A stretch of 64,000 nt of DNA from Clostridia bacterium (GTDB lineage Bacteria; Bacillota; Clostridia; Oscillospirales; CAG-272), in NCBI GenBank assembly GCA_017462795.1, contig JAFTQL010000039.1, positions 1 through 64,000 of the forward strand. Reading direction: 5' to 3'. This document shows positions 54,528 to 62,451 of this stretch, one piece after another. The notes under the pieces were generated by a model, which did not search any database, was not told where the DNA came from, and saw only the letters and a list, made by a program, of their open reading frames with translations. Positions within the stretch are counted from its first letter, which is position 1, and each line of letters starts with the position of its first letter. Position numbers and translations under genes: made by a program.

Positions 54528-54556
54528 TTGACAAAGCCCCTTGTTTGTGGTATAAT
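54528..54556 (+). promoter_or_regulatory. Consensus promoter of tRNA-Gln
   Basis: TTGACA (54528-54533), 17-bp spacer, TATAAT (54551-54556); the gene begins 12 bp after the -10 element. Confidence 0.9.
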
Positions 54557-54568
54557 ACGCTTTGTCAA

Positions 54569-54644
54569 TGGGGCATCGCCAAGCGGTAAGGCAACGGACT
54601 CTGACTCCGTCATTACCTAGGTTCGAATCCTAGTGCCCCAGCCA
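54569..54644 (+). tRNA. tRNA-Gln (CTG anticodon)
   Basis: A full cloverleaf can be drawn: 7-bp acceptor TGGGGCA / TGCCCCA, D arm with AAGCGGTAAGG, anticodon stem ACGGA / TCCGT with loop CTCTGAC (anticodon CTG), T arm CTAGG-TTCGAAT-CCTAG, discriminator G and encoded CCA. U1-A72 and G73 are normal identity features for glutamine tRNAs. Confidence 0.93.
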
Positions 54645-54692
54645 ACGCAAAGGACGCCAATCGGCGTCCTTTTTGCGTTGGCTGGGGCACTA
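54631..54692. repeat. Long inverted repeat built on the tRNA 3' end
   Basis: The last 14 bases of tRNA-Gln plus 14 downstream bases (54631-54658) are repeated in inverse orientation at 54663-54692 with a 4-nt AATC loop and a 2-nt bulge. The inner part (AAAGGACGCC / GGCGTCCTTTTT) works as the tRNA terminator; the outer part duplicates TAGTGCCCCAGCCA. Beyond it, GCTAGGTTCGCATTCGAGCC (54698-54717) recalls a T arm. Confidence 0.75.
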
Positions 54693-54796
54693 CGCAGCTA
54701 GGTTCGCATTCGAGCCGAAAGCCGTCGGGGAGCTCGCTCACGGGAGGCTCGGCGAAGAATCCTCGCCAAAGGCGAGTACCCTAGTGCGATATAAAT

Positions 54797-54830
54797 AAAA
54801 ATGACAGGACACACAAATCCTGTCATTTTT
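54797..54830. terminator. Terminator
   Basis: AAAAATGACAGGA / TCCTGTCATTTTT stem; it overlaps the stop of the XRE remnant on the minus strand. Confidence 0.8.
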
Positions 54831-55094
54831 CTACGTTATGGCTCTTTATAAATTCCTTTATATCAACAAGTAATTTTATATCGTAGTCGGAGAGTGATTC
54901 AAATTCGCCGAGGTTGAGAAGATATCGAGGGTCTAACTTCAGAATTTGGCAGATTCGCGGAGCCGATCAATGCTGGGTTCTTGAACGTCACGTTCGATTT
55001 TAGAGTAAATTGACTGATTCATGGGAATTAATTTCGCCATGTCAATTTTGTCTTGGTAGCAATTATTTGAGTACGGGCAACATCTATCAACCAT
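54823..55094 (-). pseudogene. XRE-like helix-turn-helix remnant, frameshifted
   Basis: Minus-strand reading gives KIDMAKLIPMNQSIYSKIER, then DVQEPSIDRLRE, the recognition-helix region of an XRE/Cro-type regulator. The frame then hits TGA; a one-base shift continues with CQILKLDPRYLLNLGEFES to a stop in the terminator at 54823. The upstream end is poor (MVDRCCPYSNNCYQ) and lacks the first helices. It is probably a decayed gene. Confidence 0.55.
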
Positions 55095-55097
55095 ACA

Positions 55098-55374
55098 ATG
55101 ATCGATGCAAATTCTACCAAGTGATTTTCAAGGCAAACACTAAGCTGAAAGCATTAGAGTGGGATAAAGGTATTTCAAAGGTAGAGGATGAGCAGGCGTT
55201 GTTACGTAGCCTTTTAACAATCAACAGCTTGCCCGATGCCAAATTTCATCTTGACGATGAAGATGACGATACATTTGGAAAACACGGAATCGGAACGCAT
55301 CGCTTACAATTTTACCATTTACAGCTTTTACGCGGAGCACAGCATCATTCCGTCAACACCGATCCAAAATATTA
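55098..55374. other. Unassigned stretch
   Basis: Overlapping plus-strand frames are open here (for example LPDAKFHLDDEDDDTFGKHG), but none has a ribosome binding site or recognisable domain. It may be remnant sequence next to the tRNA. Confidence 0.35.
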
Positions 55375-55403
55375 TTTACTTTTCCGCAAAGATGTGCTAT
55401 AAT
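55375..55403 (+). promoter_or_regulatory. Promoter before the broken YgjV-like gene
   Basis: TTTACT (55375-55380), 17-bp spacer, TATAAT (55398-55403). Confidence 0.6.
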
Positions 55404-55441
55404 ATATCAAACAAACTATATTAAAAAGCTTGGGAGTAATT

Positions 55442-55980
55442 ATGCATCCTCTGATTACTCAAATTGTCGGTCTTTCAGCCGTCGGCACGTTCCTTTTAAG
55501 TTATCAGCAAAAGAAACGGCGAAATATTATTTTTTGTAATGTTCTGTCCAGATGTTTATATATTGTACAGTATCTTCTGCTCGGAGCAATATCCGGGGCT
55601 ATCCTTGATATTCTCGGTGCCGTAGCATCGGTCATTGCCGAGAAAAAGGACAGTTCATTTATAAAAAAGCATTTCAGGGGTGTTTTTTCTCAACCAATGC
55701 AATTATCATCACCGTGGGCATTGTAATATGCTTTATAAACAAAAGTCCAATAGACTTGCTTCCAATTGCGGGAGTTTTGCTTCACACAGGCGCCTTCTGG
55801 ATAACAAATGAAAAAATGATCCGTCGTGTTTCTTTGGCAGGCTCGCCCTTTTGGTTGGTATACAATTTTGTCAGCCGCGCCTATGGCTCGGCTGTGGGCG
55901 ATATCCTGACAATGGTCTCAATTATTGTTGCCATGATACGGTACAGAAAGAAAACCGCGAATGAGTCACCACACCTGTAA
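55442..55980 (+). pseudogene. YgjV-like membrane protein gene, frameshifted
   Basis: The first part (55442-55726; ITQIVGLSAVGTFLLSYQQK, ILDILGAVASVIAEKK) and second part (FINKSPIDLLPIAGVLLHTG, SPFWLVYNFVSRAYGSAVGD) together make one protein of about 180 residues, like that at 45818. The frame changes at or near a run of six T (about 55682-55687). The second frame reads naturally from STNAIITVGIVICFIN. A one-base indel in the homopolymer explains it: mutation, phase-variable tract or sequencing error. GGGAG precedes the ATG. Confidence 0.7.
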
Positions 55981-56188
55981 GCAAAGGTATCTTCTTGAGG
56001 ACGAAGGCGTCAGCTTTAAGCAAAACGGGTATGTGGATCTGAAAAATGTCTGTGGGATACAGATCGATACTCCATATAATAATTTTCTGTTGTCACGCAA
56101 TAATTTCATGCTTTTTGTGACCGTCAGCCCCTCTTTTCCGTTATTTAGGGTGAAAGGCCTTTCAGAAAACAGCAAAGGAGTGTGAGTA

Positions 56189-56743
56189 ATGGACGACAAG
56201 CAGATCGTGGAGCTGTATTGGGATCGCTCCGAGGATGCCATCGCGCAGACGGAAAAGAAATACGGATGGTATTGCCGTTATATTGCGCAAAGGATACTTG
56301 GTAACGAAGAGGATGCCGAGGAAGTTGTTAACGACACATATCTCAAGACGTGGAACAGCATACCGCCGCACCGCCCCGACGAGCTGAAGCCGTATGTGGC
56401 GATGATATGCCGCCGGACCGCCCTTGACCGCCATGAAAAAAACAGTGCCGATAAAAGAGGATACGGTCAGACCGCTCTGATCCTTGACGAGCTTGCCGAA
56501 TGTATACCGAGCAACGCCGATAATTTCGGAGAAACGCTTGCTCTGCATGAAGCGCTGAACAAATTTATCCGATCATTACCTGAAAAGACAAGAAGGATCT
56601 TTGTCCGCCGTTATTGGTACGCAAGCACCGTCACGGAGCTCTGCCACGCTTTTTCCATGAAGGAAAGCAATGTCAAAATGCTGTTGCTTCGCACTCGCAA
56701 AAAACTGAAGGAATTTTTGGAAAAGGATGGCTTTGAAGCATGA
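56189..56743 (+). CDS. ECF-type RNA polymerase sigma factor
   Basis: 184 residues. Region 2 (about 10-75; AQRILGNEEDAEEVVNDTYLKTW) and region 4 (about 125-178; LPEKTRRIFVRRYWYASTVTEL, then KESNVKMLLLRTRKKLKEFL) are clear, with no region 3, as in ECF factors. AAAGGAG precedes the ATG. It overlaps the next gene by four bases, which is the standard layout for a sigma/anti-sigma pair. Confidence 0.88.
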   Translation: MDDKQIVELYWDRSEDAIAQTEKKYGWYCRYIAQRILGNEEDAEEVVNDTYLKTWNSIPPHRPDELKPYVAMICRRTALDRHEKNSADKRGYGQTALILDELAECIPSNADNFGETLALHEALNKFIRSLPEKTRRIFVRRYWYASTVTELCHAFSMKESNVKMLLLRTRKKLKEFLEKDGFEA

Positions 56744-57357
56744 CAAGCAATGATATTTTCAGAGAGATGGGAAAGATCGACGCAAGTCTTGTAATGGATG
56801 CGTCACCCAGGCAGATCTACACAAAAAAGGCAAAAGGACATTTTATAAAATGGACAGCCGCCGCGGCGTGTCTTTGTTTTGCGGTGGCGGCGCTGGCTGT
56901 CACGTTTATGTTAAACAACGATAACCGTATGATCGCAAGCTACAAGGGCAGTACCAACAGCTGCTACTCCACCCCCGCGCCGGGAGAATATTTCTGCTTT
57001 ACAGACGTGAATGAAGCACGTGAGCACTATAAAGGAAAAAATGTTACCTTTCTGCTGGGCTTCAGCATTTTCGGTACAGATACCCTCACGGAAGAACAGC
57101 TGAACGCCGAATATCAGAGGCTTGCGGGGCTTGGATATAAGCTTTACAGGGTGGAGGATCACTGGACATACTACGGACATGGTCAAAGGAGATATATACC
57201 CATAGTTGTCGGAGCGTTTACCGAGGAACAGCTTGCGGATTTTGATGTAAATCCGAAATACGGCTATACCTTCTACTTTGAGAGCAACGGAGACGGCTCG
57301 GCGATAAGGGTGGATGAGGAGGATCTGATAACGCATTTCCACACGTGGCATTCATAA
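56740..57357 (+). CDS. Membrane protein, probable anti-sigma partner
   Basis: 205 residues: N-terminal cytosolic segment (1-35; MTSNDIFREMGKIDASLVMD), one membrane helix (about 37-56) and a C-terminal extracytoplasmic domain containing EEQLNAEYQRLAGLGYKLYR and a His-rich end. ATGA overlap with the sigma gene and topology support an anti-sigma or sensor role, though no ZAS-type HxxxCxxC motif is visible. Confidence 0.7.
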   Translation: MTSNDIFREMGKIDASLVMDASPRQIYTKKAKGHFIKWTAAAACLCFAVAALAVTFMLNNDNRMIASYKGSTNSCYSTPAPGEYFCFTDVNEAREHYKGKNVTFLLGFSIFGTDTLTEEQLNAEYQRLAGLGYKLYRVEDHWTYYGHGQRRYIPIVVGAFTEEQLADFDVNPKYGYTFYFESNGDGSAIRVDEEDLITHFHTWHS

Positions 57358-57372
57358 AGGAAATATCCGCAA

Positions 57373-57424
57373 GGGCAGGCTCGCAATTTTACCGAAATTT
57401 TGCATTTGAGCCTGCCTGTTTTTT
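57373..57424 (+). terminator. Terminator
   Basis: GCAGGCTC / GAGCCTGC with an inner AT-rich stem, followed by TGTTTTTT. Confidence 0.8.
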
Positions 57425-57436
57425 GTTCTCAGAATC

Positions 57437-57465
57437 TTGAAATACCGTAAGATATGTGGTATAAT
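57437..57465 (+). promoter_or_regulatory. Promoter of the 57497-59273 operon
   Basis: TTGAAA (57437-57442), 17-bp spacer, TATAAT (57460-57465). Confidence 0.7.
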
Positions 57466-57496
57466 ATTGACATCTGCAACAAAGGAGTGTTACATT

Positions 57497-57988
57497 ATGA
57501 TATACAGAAACGGTGCGAAAACATATTTTATCATGTTCGCGATCTGCGCGGTGATGTACGGCGGAATGATGGGGCTGTTGTATCTCGACCTGATCAGGGG
57601 AATTATCATGGGCGTTCTGTTCGGCGCGCTGTTTACCGCGGCAATGTTTGTTTTCAGCAAGGTAATGGAAAGAAAGTTCAATAAAATGAGAGCCGAGATA
57701 TCCGAGAACAGACACATTGTCTGTGACGGCGCGGCAACGGTGACAGGCAATGGAGGCTGGCTGTTCCTCACCGATACCGCTCTTGAGTTCTATCCCCACA
57801 AAATAAATTTTGACCGCTCGGGCATACTCATTCAGCTCGCTGACATCAGAAATGTTTGCTGTAAGGGCAACAAGCTGATAATAAATACCGTGCGTGACAC
57901 GGACGACGTTCCGTTTGTCGTTGTCAAAAACAAAGAATGGATGAAAAACATAAACCAAACCATAGAAAAGCTGAAGGAGCAAGGATAA
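57497..57988 (+). CDS. Membrane protein with GRAM/PH-like domain
   Basis: 163 residues: two close membrane helices (about 8-55) and a beta-rich C-terminal half (GNGGWLFLTDTALEFYPHKI, ILIQLADIRNVC) like bacterial GRAM/PH domains. The start at 57497 follows AAAGGAG; an upstream ATG at 57437 sits in the promoter. It is four nt ahead of ccdA in the same operon. Function is unknown. Confidence 0.75.
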   Translation: MIYRNGAKTYFIMFAICAVMYGGMMGLLYLDLIRGIIMGVLFGALFTAAMFVFSKVMERKFNKMRAEISENRHIVCDGAATVTGNGGWLFLTDTALEFYPHKINFDRSGILIQLADIRNVCCKGNKLIINTVRDTDDVPFVVVKNKEWMKNINQTIEKLKEQG

Positions 57989-57992
57989 ATAT

Positions 57993-58658
57993 ATGCAATA
58001 TTTTATTTCGTTTCTTGAGGGCATAATCACCTTCATCTCCCCCTGCCTGCTCCCCATGCTTCCCATCTACATCTCCTATTTTGCGGGCGGCAAGGAAGAG
58101 CGCTCCACGCTGAAAACATTGATCAATGCCCTCGGCTTTGTGCTGGGCTTTACGTTGGTTTTCGTGTCTCTGGGCGCATTTGCGGGAACGCTTGGCGGAT
58201 TTTTGCAAAAATACAAGACAGCGGTAAATATCGTAACCGGACTGATAGTCATCTTTTTCGGTCTTAATTTCATGGGAGTATTCAAACTCAATATTTTCAA
58301 AGGCATAAAAAATCCCTTTGCCAAAAAGGACATGGGCTTTGTGTCCGCGTTGCTTTTCGGCATCATCTTCTCCATCGGTTGGACTCCCTGCGTAGGCGCG
58401 TTTCTCGGTTCAGCGCTCATGCTGGCGGCTCAACAGGGTACTGCCGCCACGGGCATAATCATGCTTTTGCTGTACTCACTCGGTCTCGGCATTCCCTTTG
58501 TAGCAAGCGCGTTGCTTATAGACAAGCTCAAGGGCGCATTTGCGTGGATAAAGAGGCATTACGGCATTATCAACACCGTCTGCGGCTGTCTGCTTGTAGC
58601 TGTAGGATTACTGATGGCAACGGGACTGATGAGCAAATTTCTCTCCCTTTTGGGATAA
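57993..58658 (+). CDS. ccdA: Cytochrome c biogenesis protein CcdA-like thiol transporter
   Basis: 221 residues, six membrane helices. The first helix bears FISPCLLPMLPIYISY and the fourth GWTPCVGAFLGSAL, the two Cys that shuttle reducing equivalents across the membrane in CcdA/DsbD proteins. Paired with the TlpA-like thioredoxin 12 nt downstream, it probably keeps extracytoplasmic thiols reduced. No cytochrome c genes are nearby. Confidence 0.9.
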   Translation: MQYFISFLEGIITFISPCLLPMLPIYISYFAGGKEERSTLKTLINALGFVLGFTLVFVSLGAFAGTLGGFLQKYKTAVNIVTGLIVIFFGLNFMGVFKLNIFKGIKNPFAKKDMGFVSALLFGIIFSIGWTPCVGAFLGSALMLAAQQGTAATGIIMLLLYSLGLGIPFVASALLIDKLKGAFAWIKRHYGIINTVCGCLLVAVGLLMATGLMSKFLSLLG

Positions 58659-58670
58659 GGAGGCGGTATA

Positions 58671-59273
58671 ATGAAAAAGAACTCTATAATATGGATAGCG
58701 GCAGGCGTTGCGGCGTTCATTATGCTCATAGTCGGAGCATACTTCCTATATGACAGCCTTGCCGACGGCTACGCCCCCGACGCGCTTATTACCGACAAGG
58801 CGCAAGACGACCAAAGCACTCAAAGCAACAGTCAAAGCACAGACGAACACTCATATCAGGCCGCGCCTGACTTTACGGTCGTGGATGTCAGCGGAAATCC
58901 GATAAAGCTGTCCGACATGAAGGGCAAGCCTGTGGTGATAAACTTCTGGGCAAGCTGGTGTCCGCCCTGCAAGCAGGAAATGCCCGACTTTGAAGAGATG
59001 TACAAGAATTACGGCGAGGAGGTCACCTTTATGATGGTGAATCTTACCGGCGTCAACGGTGAAACAGTAGCATCGGCAAAGGAGCATGTCGCCGAATGCG
59101 GATATACCTTTCCCGTATACTTTGACACGCAATATGAGGCATACAGCGCATACCAAGCCACATCCATCCCCGCCACGTATTTTGTAAATGCAGACGGCGA
59201 GCTTGTAGCACACGCCATCGGAATGATAAGCGCGTCCATACTCGAACAGGGCATTGGAATGATAACGGAGTGA
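58671..59273 (+). CDS. TlpA/ResA-like thioredoxin, membrane-anchored
   Basis: 200 residues: N-terminal membrane anchor (about 6-28), Gln/Ser/Asp-rich linker, and thioredoxin fold with active site ASWCPPCKQE and cis-Pro segment ATSIPATYFV. AhpC/TSA-TlpA-like PDFTVVDVSGNPIKLSDMKG opens the domain. It is the likely electron acceptor of CcdA on the outside of the membrane. The ribosome binding site is AAGGAGG. Confidence 0.9.
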   Translation: MKKNSIIWIAAGVAAFIMLIVGAYFLYDSLADGYAPDALITDKAQDDQSTQSNSQSTDEHSYQAAPDFTVVDVSGNPIKLSDMKGKPVVINFWASWCPPCKQEMPDFEEMYKNYGEEVTFMMVNLTGVNGETVASAKEHVAECGYTFPVYFDTQYEAYSAYQATSIPATYFVNADGELVAHAIGMISASILEQGIGMITE

Positions 59274-59298
59274 GTCCGTTCGTAAATTGAAAATAAAA

Positions 59299-59333
59299 AA
59301 CCTGCTGCAGTTCAATTTGCTGACAGCAGGTTT
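59299..59333. terminator. Bidirectional terminator
   Basis: AACCTGCTG / CAGCAGGTT stem flanked by A6 and TTTAATTATT. Confidence 0.8.
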
Positions 59334-59360
59334 AATTATTAGCTTATTGATCTCAAATGA

Positions 59361-60056
59361 TCAGAGCTCCTCTACCGACACCACACCGTCAAGCTTTGCT
59401 ATGATCGTCATAAGCGCCTGATGGGATATCTTTCTGGGAGTCTGCAAAGAGAATATGGCACAGGGGTTTCTTCCCTCGGCGGAATTTTTGGTGATCTCAA
59501 GGTCGATTATGTAGCCACCATGCTTCTTGATGGTATCAACTATAGTACCCAGCTTACCCGCCTCTACATATTCAACATAAAGGTTGAAGGCTCTGGCATT
59601 TGAGATAATGAAATACTCAAGCTTTGCGAATACAAGCTCCGCAAGTATTACCACCACCGTGGTTATGACCGCGCCCTCTATATAACCCGCTCCGCAGCAA
59701 AGTCCCACAATAGCCGCCGTCCAAAGACCCGCCGCCGTGGTAAGTCCCTTCACCTGTCTGCGCTTGGTAATGATTATGGTTCCCGCGCCGATAAAACCGA
59801 TACCCGCTATGACCTGCGCGCCAAGACGGGCAAGGTCGGTCTGATAACCCATTTCAAGCACCAGGAACTGGCTTGTCAGGGTCGCCATCGCCGCACCGAG
59901 ACAAATAAGTATATGCGTTCGGAATCCCGCGGGGCGGCGCTTACGCTCACGCTCTATTCCGATGATTCCGCCGCAGATGACCGCAAGCACAAGGCGGACG
60001 GTGACATCTATCCAATCAATGTTACTGCCTCTCAAAAAATTCAAGCATTCAAGCAT
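59361..60056 (-). CDS. MgtC/SapB family protein
   Basis: 231 residues. Four membrane helices with the conserved IGIERERKRRPAGFRTH, LGAQVIAGIGFIGAGTII and VKGLTTAAGLWTAA segments, then a C-terminal ACT-like domain (about 150-231). MgtC proteins bind ATP synthase or modulate magnesium/phosphate homeostasis. The start is the ATG at 60056 (AGGAGG ahead). It is second in a tandem pair, 11 nt after its paralogue. Confidence 0.88.
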   Translation of the reverse strand: MLECLNFLRGSNIDWIDVTVRLVLAVICGGIIGIERERKRRPAGFRTHILICLGAAMATLTSQFLVLEMGYQTDLARLGAQVIAGIGFIGAGTIIITKRRQVKGLTTAAGLWTAAIVGLCCGAGYIEGAVITTVVVILAELVFAKLEYFIISNARAFNLYVEYVEAGKLGTIVDTIKKHGGYIIDLEITKNSAEGRNPCAIFSLQTPRKISHQALMTIIAKLDGVVSVEEL

Positions 60057-60067
60057 CACGTACCTCC

Positions 60068-60772
60068 TTAAAGTTCCTCAAGACTGCGTACAGTCTCAAT
60101 TTTCGCAAGAGCCGTCATAACGACAGTGTGTGAAGTCTTTTTGGGCAACTGAAGCGAGAATATGGCATGTGGATAGTGATTATCCGAATACTTTGCCTTG
60201 GTCACCTCAACGTCAAATATTCTGACCTGATTTTCATTAATGGTGCTTACGATCGCCGAAAGATCGTCGGTATTTTCAAATTCCACGAAAAGGTTTATGT
60301 TGCGCGAACGGGAAAGAATAAATCTCTCCATTCTTGAAAAGAATACGATGGTGATGATTATAAGAATACAGCAAATAAATGCCGCCATGTAAAAGCCCGC
60401 GCCTATACTCAGACCCATACAGGCGGATGCCCACAGACCTGCCGCGGTGGTCATTCCCTTGACCTGCTGCTTACCCGTAACTATAATAGTTCCCGCACCG
60501 AGAAAGCCGATTCCGTTGATGACCTGCGCGCCTATTCTCGAAATGTCGGTATTAATTTGTCCTGCGGGCAGTGCCTCAGCCCATACCGTGGACATCATTG
60601 AAACAAGATATGCTCCCAGTATCATCGTCATTGCCGCGCCCACGCACACAAGCATGTAGGTCCTGAAGCCTGCGGGACGGCGCTTTCTTCCGCGGTCAAT
60701 ACCAATAACGCCGCCACAAAGCATGGCAACGCCAACGCGGATAAGCAGATCCCATATGGTTAATGTTCTCAT
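60068..60772 (-). CDS. MgtC/SapB family protein
   Basis: 234 residues, same layout as its downstream paralogue: IGIDRGRKRRPAGFRTY, IGAQVINGIGFLGAGTII, VKGMTTAAGLWASA and a C-terminal ACT-like domain. An extra loop (TVWAEALPAGQINTDIS) distinguishes it. GGAGGAAGGA precedes the ATG. It is first gene of the pair behind the palindromic promoter at 60865-60893. Confidence 0.88.
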   Translation of the reverse strand: MRTLTIWDLLIRVGVAMLCGGVIGIDRGRKRRPAGFRTYMLVCVGAAMTMILGAYLVSMMSTVWAEALPAGQINTDISRIGAQVINGIGFLGAGTIIVTGKQQVKGMTTAAGLWASACMGLSIGAGFYMAAFICCILIIITIVFFSRMERFILSRSRNINLFVEFENTDDLSAIVSTINENQVRIFDVEVTKAKYSDNHYPHAIFSLQLPKKTSHTVVMTALAKIETVRSLEEL

Positions 60773-60848
60773 TCCTTCCTCCTTTAGTTCCGAACTGTTA
60801 TTATTTATATATGATATTCCCGAAAAATCGGATCGGATAAAAAAATGA

Positions 60849-60893
60849 TGTATAATAATTTATTATTATACACCATTCTTTTGTTTTTTGCAA
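60849..60893 (-). promoter_or_regulatory. mgtC promoter with palindromic operator
   Basis: Minus-strand TTGCAA (60888-60893), 17-bp spacer, TATAAT (60865-60870). A perfect palindrome, TGTATAATAAT / ATTATTATACA (60849-60872, 2-bp spacer), covers the -10 element and transcription start. That position fits repression by a dimeric regulator, perhaps metal-responsive (inference). Confidence 0.65.
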
Positions 60894-60939
60894 TAGCTTT
60901 TTTATTTTTTATATTTTTTTGCTATATTTCTTAATCGTT

Positions 60940-62304
60940 TTAGTATAACTTTACAAAAAATGATATGATTTGTCCCTCACGGTAAACAAACACCTCGGCG
61001 CTCTCCAACGGCTCAAATTTCTTCATGATCTCACCAAGATCACTGACACATGTGATGGCATTACCGCCAACGGCAATAATAACGTCTCCCTCTCTCAGCT
61101 TGACAGCGGCATCCGAATCCGCGGACTCAAATGAGATTATCTTAGCCCCTTGAATATCCCGATCCTCGTGATCCTCGCAGGCAACACCCAACCTTGCGGT
61201 GGTGCTTACCATACCGCCAAGAATATCGCCCGAAGGCAGTTCTCCATTTTTTATTGAATCCAGCACATCAAGCACGCCTTCAAAAGGCAAGGCAAAGTCA
61301 GCCGACCCATCTGTTATGACCACCATTCCCACCGCCTCTCCGTACTCATTGAACAGAGGGCATCCGCCAAGAGAATCATCTCCCGACGGGGATATCTGTA
61401 TTGCTGTCAGCCGTCTTTCTCTGCCGTCGTCGCCGATGATATTCAAGACCCTGCTCCCATAAGCCACCCGTGTGCCGACAAGGCTCGCGTCAAGCCCCCC
61501 GATTCCGAGCGCGCCCACCGCGTAAAGCCGCTCACCCACGGCGGGCCGCTCCTCACTTACAACGCCTATCGGCTCAAGCCCAGAAGCATCTGTTCTCAGC
61601 AAAGCAATATTGATATCCGTATCTCCTCCCACGACCCGCGCCGAAAAGCTTGAGCCGTTGCCGAGCGTGACCGTCACGCTGTCCGCGCCCTCAACAGGAT
61701 CAAAAAGCGTCGCCACGTATCCCTCCGACAGCACGGCGACTCCGGAACATATCACCGTCTGCCCATCCCGCGCCGCGCTCACCGTCACAACAGACCTTAC
61801 GGCGAGAGAATGTATGTCATTGGGGCTCATGACCTGAGGCAGAGCGGATGCCCCTGTATCACCGACAACCATATCCGAGACACCACCATCGTCATTTGCG
61901 GGTACATCTCTGTGGGTATCATTCGCCGCGAACAGCATCAAGCCTACCGCCGCCGCGAGAGTCAACGCCATAAAGATCATGGCAAGTCCGCCTCCACGCC
62001 TGCGCTCCTTGGGGGCAGGAGGCTGATCCGTAACAGCATCGGGATCGATCTTCGTTTTGTCCTTTTCCGTTTTCGTCTCTTGCTTTGCTTCACCGATCGG
62101 CGTCAGTTCTCCCGCGGCATCAGTCTCCACCGGCAACCTTGCTTCTTCCGTTTCCGATACCGAAGCCTGATCTTGCTCCTCTGCAGCCTCATTACCGACG
62201 CGCTCGCCCGCTCCGTCCTTTGCCAGCTCCTGCTCGTTAACGTCCGCCAGATCACCGTTACCTCGCCATTGTCTCATGGACGCTCCAAAATTCCTTTTCC
62301 TCAT
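60940..62304 (-). CDS. HtrA/DegP-like membrane protein, probably catalytically dead
   Basis: 454 residues: acidic cytosolic N-terminus (1-100), one membrane helix (about 107-127), trypsin-like domain (about 165-360) and PDZ domain (about 370-450; VKLREGDVIIAVGGNAI). In HtrA proteases the motifs are TNNHVV, D(x)TDLAVL and GNSGGPL. Here the first reads TLFDPVEGA (His replaced by Asp202), the Asp motif survives (GDTDINIALL), and the last reads DDSLGGCPLF, losing the nucleophile at its expected place. A chaperone or scaffold role is likely. The start at 62304 follows GGGGGA; an earlier in-frame start is unsupported. Confidence 0.82.
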   Translation of the reverse strand: MRKRNFGASMRQWRGNGDLADVNEQELAKDGAGERVGNEAAEEQDQASVSETEEARLPVETDAAGELTPIGEAKQETKTEKDKTKIDPDAVTDQPPAPKERRRGGGLAMIFMALTLAAAVGLMLFAANDTHRDVPANDDGGVSDMVVGDTGASALPQVMSPNDIHSLAVRSVVTVSAARDGQTVICSGVAVLSEGYVATLFDPVEGADSVTVTLGNGSSFSARVVGGDTDINIALLRTDASGLEPIGVVSEERPAVGERLYAVGALGIGGLDASLVGTRVAYGSRVLNIIGDDGRERRLTAIQISPSGDDSLGGCPLFNEYGEAVGMVVITDGSADFALPFEGVLDVLDSIKNGELPSGDILGGMVSTTARLGVACEDHEDRDIQGAKIISFESADSDAAVKLREGDVIIAVGGNAITCVSDLGEIMKKFEPLESAEVFVYREGQIISFFVKLY

Positions 62305-62393
62305 ATTTCCCCCAATATTCCTATTTTGACATAAGTTTACCCATATTACAGGGAATTTATTCACCGCAGATGTGTGTACCGCCCCTCATCGAC

Positions 62394-62422
62394 TTGACAC
62401 TTCTGCCAATATATGCTATAAT
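62394..62422 (+). promoter_or_regulatory. Consensus promoter of the flavoprotein gene
   Basis: TTGACA (62394-62399), 17-bp spacer, TATAAT (62417-62422). Confidence 0.8.
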
Positions 62423-62451
62423 GTAAAAAAAGAACAGGAGAATGAAAACAC

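Noticed and set aside
54569..54830. Integrated mobile element at the tRNA
   Set aside because: Only a short inverted duplication and decayed genes are seen; no integrase, direct att repeat or cargo was found in the window.
55010..55402. Open frame of 130 codons on the plus strand
   Set aside because: No ribosome binding site or domain; its 5' part runs antisense through the XRE remnant and the frame ends at the promoter of the next gene.
55961..56185. 74-codon frame between the YgjV-like remnant and the sigma factor
   Set aside because: It starts inside the preceding gene without a ribosome binding site and encodes nothing recognisable; it could be remnant sequence.
60773..60950. M-box (magnesium) riboswitch before the MgtC genes
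   Set aside because: The leader is only about 85 nt and lacks the conserved M-box loops; a promoter palindrome is the visible control element.
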